From Myotis daubentonii (lineage: Eukaryota; Chordata; Mammalia; Chiroptera; Vespertilionidae): a DNA stretch of 64,000 bases. The notes below the pieces were generated by a model. It saw only the letters and a program-made list of their open reading frames with translations, searched no databases and had not been told where the DNA came from. Of the stretch, positions 62,541 to 64,000 are shown piece after piece. The stretch lies in contig NC_081844.1 of assembly GCF_963259705.1 (NCBI RefSeq), positions 12,881,715 to 12,945,714 on the forward strand. The letters are read 5' to 3'. The translations under genes were made by a program, and so were the position numbers. Within the stretch, counting starts at the first letter, position 1. Each line of letters begins with the position of its first letter.

Positions 62541-64000
62541 AGGTAGAAATTAAGACCTTTTTGGAAGAGAGGAAGTTCTCTTTCTGATGTAAAATGAAAC
62601 TGATGCAAACATGTAGTAACAAGTTTAAAAGATGTGTGATTATTACTGCAGTTACTTACTAGACTCTTTCCCCCCAGCCTGCATCCCCTCTTTTTCCATC
62701 ATTTTATTGACCCATGGGCAAGAACAGGTACCTGATGTAGATTCCTACAGAACAGCCCAACAGAAACAAAGATTCAAATCCATGCAAATACAAACTACTC
62801 AAGCCCATAAATTCATTCCCATCCCCATCTGCTTTCTAAATAGTCTACAAGTCCCTTCTAGTATTCACTCTGTGTGAAATTAAAAACGAAAACTAAAACA
62901 AAAAAAACTTATATTAGCTTTCAACATTGTCCCTTGAGCAGTGCAGAGAATTCCCAAGTTTTAGTGCATCCCAGCTTTTTACCGCAGGGAACGAAGTCTC
63001 ACCTGAAAAAAGAGCCAAAGCCACCTGACTTTCCCCACCCAGCAGCCCTTGGGTCTTCACAGAGCCACGCACTCCGTCCTCTTGGGTTCCCTGGCTCAGC
63101 ACTGAGGTAGAAGCCCCACAGAACTTCAGAAACAGGTGAATCTGTTCCTTGAACTCTTAGAATGTCAAGTTCTTTCTTCTCTCTTTAGATATCCCCTCTC
63201 ACGGCATTAAACTCTCTTTAAAAAAGTATGTATCCAACTTGACACAGTTTCCAGGCCAAGAATGGGATGGGGTACGAAGAGAAATGTTAAAAGCCCTAAA
63301 TCCTTCTCCTGGTGTTAAAAAAAAAGGAAACCCAGATTTTTAGCAGGGTCAGAAATTGGGGACATCTGTGTCCCAAGCAGCCCAGTTACCCAGGGCTGCA
63401 GTGGGCTGTCCGTAGTTCTGGGAGTGGCTCTGAGGGGGAGAAACATTGCAGGAGCCTCTGTGATCCTGGGGATGCATCCAGACTTATTTGGATTGCCAAT
63501 AAGGATCTCATTTTTTTCCAGGTCAGGGTTTTCCTTGTTGACTCATTGGCACACAATATCGTCTATACACAGACTCCGGTTTGGGTTTCTAACATTAGAA
63601 ATTGATGCAGCTCTCATGGAAAAACACCTTTAGTACATCTGAGCCAATTTTAGATGATACATACCCACAACTACTCAACCCCATCAGTCTTATTTGCCTG
63701 TAATCTATTCTGGAATTACCCAATATGACCCAAATATTATTTCTATGCACAGGAAAATCCAAGGTTTTGGAGACCTGACATGCTCATAACTTTTGCTGAC
63801 AGTCCCTCACAGTCAGGCTTGAAGCGCCAAAATATAGGGAAACACACGAGAGAAAGTTCCCTAGTGAAAAATCGTAGGGGATGGGAAAGTGTGTAGAGCA
63901 CAAACATTACCATCCAGAAGGGAAGGCAGAACAAAGTCAAGCATGTCTAGACCTGGATTTGAGCCAATCCAACATAAGGAAATGTTTTTTTAAAGTAGCA
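62541..64000. other. 3' flank of EBF2
   Basis: No recognised interspersed repeat and no convincing gene. GCCCTTGGGT at 63044-63053 matches the core of an EBF site imperfectly. It could be distal 3' UTR or intergenic sequence. Confidence 0.5.

Overview
The window is nuclear DNA from a placental mammal, almost certainly a vespertilionid bat. It carries many tRNA-derived SINEs of the Ves type, several short non-autonomous Helitrons of the HeliBat type (A|T insertion, CTAG 3' end with a terminal hairpin), SPIN and other small hAT elements with 8-bp target duplications, and bat-type L1 3' ends. Helitrons and SPIN elements together are a known signature of vespertilionid bats. Everything looks like eukaryotic intron sequence; no bacterial-style gene organisation is present.

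Only one gene is supported: the 3' two thirds of EBF2 (early B-cell factor 2, COE2), on the + strand. Ten coding exons with GT-AG borders and matching phases run from 110 to 61925. They encode 391 residues, equivalent to residues 185-575 of a 575-residue protein: the end of the DNA-binding domain, the IPT/TIG fold, the helix-loop-helix region with its duplicated helix, and the Ser/Thr/Pro-rich C-terminal domain ending in VVPPM. The first roughly 184 residues, including the zinc knuckle, lie upstream of the window. Exon numbers 7-16 assume the 16-exon vertebrate layout. The 3' UTR begins at 61926, with two overlapping AATAAA signals near 62510-62519.

Layout: 1-109 tail of intron 6; 110-191 exon 7; a 14.9 kb intron with L1, L2, SINE and SPIN; exons 8, 9 and 10 at 15.0-18.1 kb; a 23.7 kb intron (18087-41789) with L1, SINEs, a Tigger-like element carrying a nested Helitron, a second Helitron, a SINE with a nested L1, and a 2.4 kb ORF1-only L1 relative bounded by a 19-bp target duplication; exons 11-14 at 41.8-45.3 kb; a 10.8 kb intron with a Helitron and a hAT element; exon 15; a 5.6 kb intron with a second SPIN copy; exon 16 and the 3' UTR; then 1.5 kb of non-repetitive 3' flank.

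I found no new multi-gene system. The most interesting points are the duplicated 66-nt exon pair with a 106-bp intron and a decoy acceptor that would introduce a stop, the ORF1-only (HAL1-like) retroelement, and well-resolved insertion junctions (SPIN, hAT, Helitron nested in a DNA transposon, L1 nested in a SINE). Repeat family names come from recognition by eye and were not searched.
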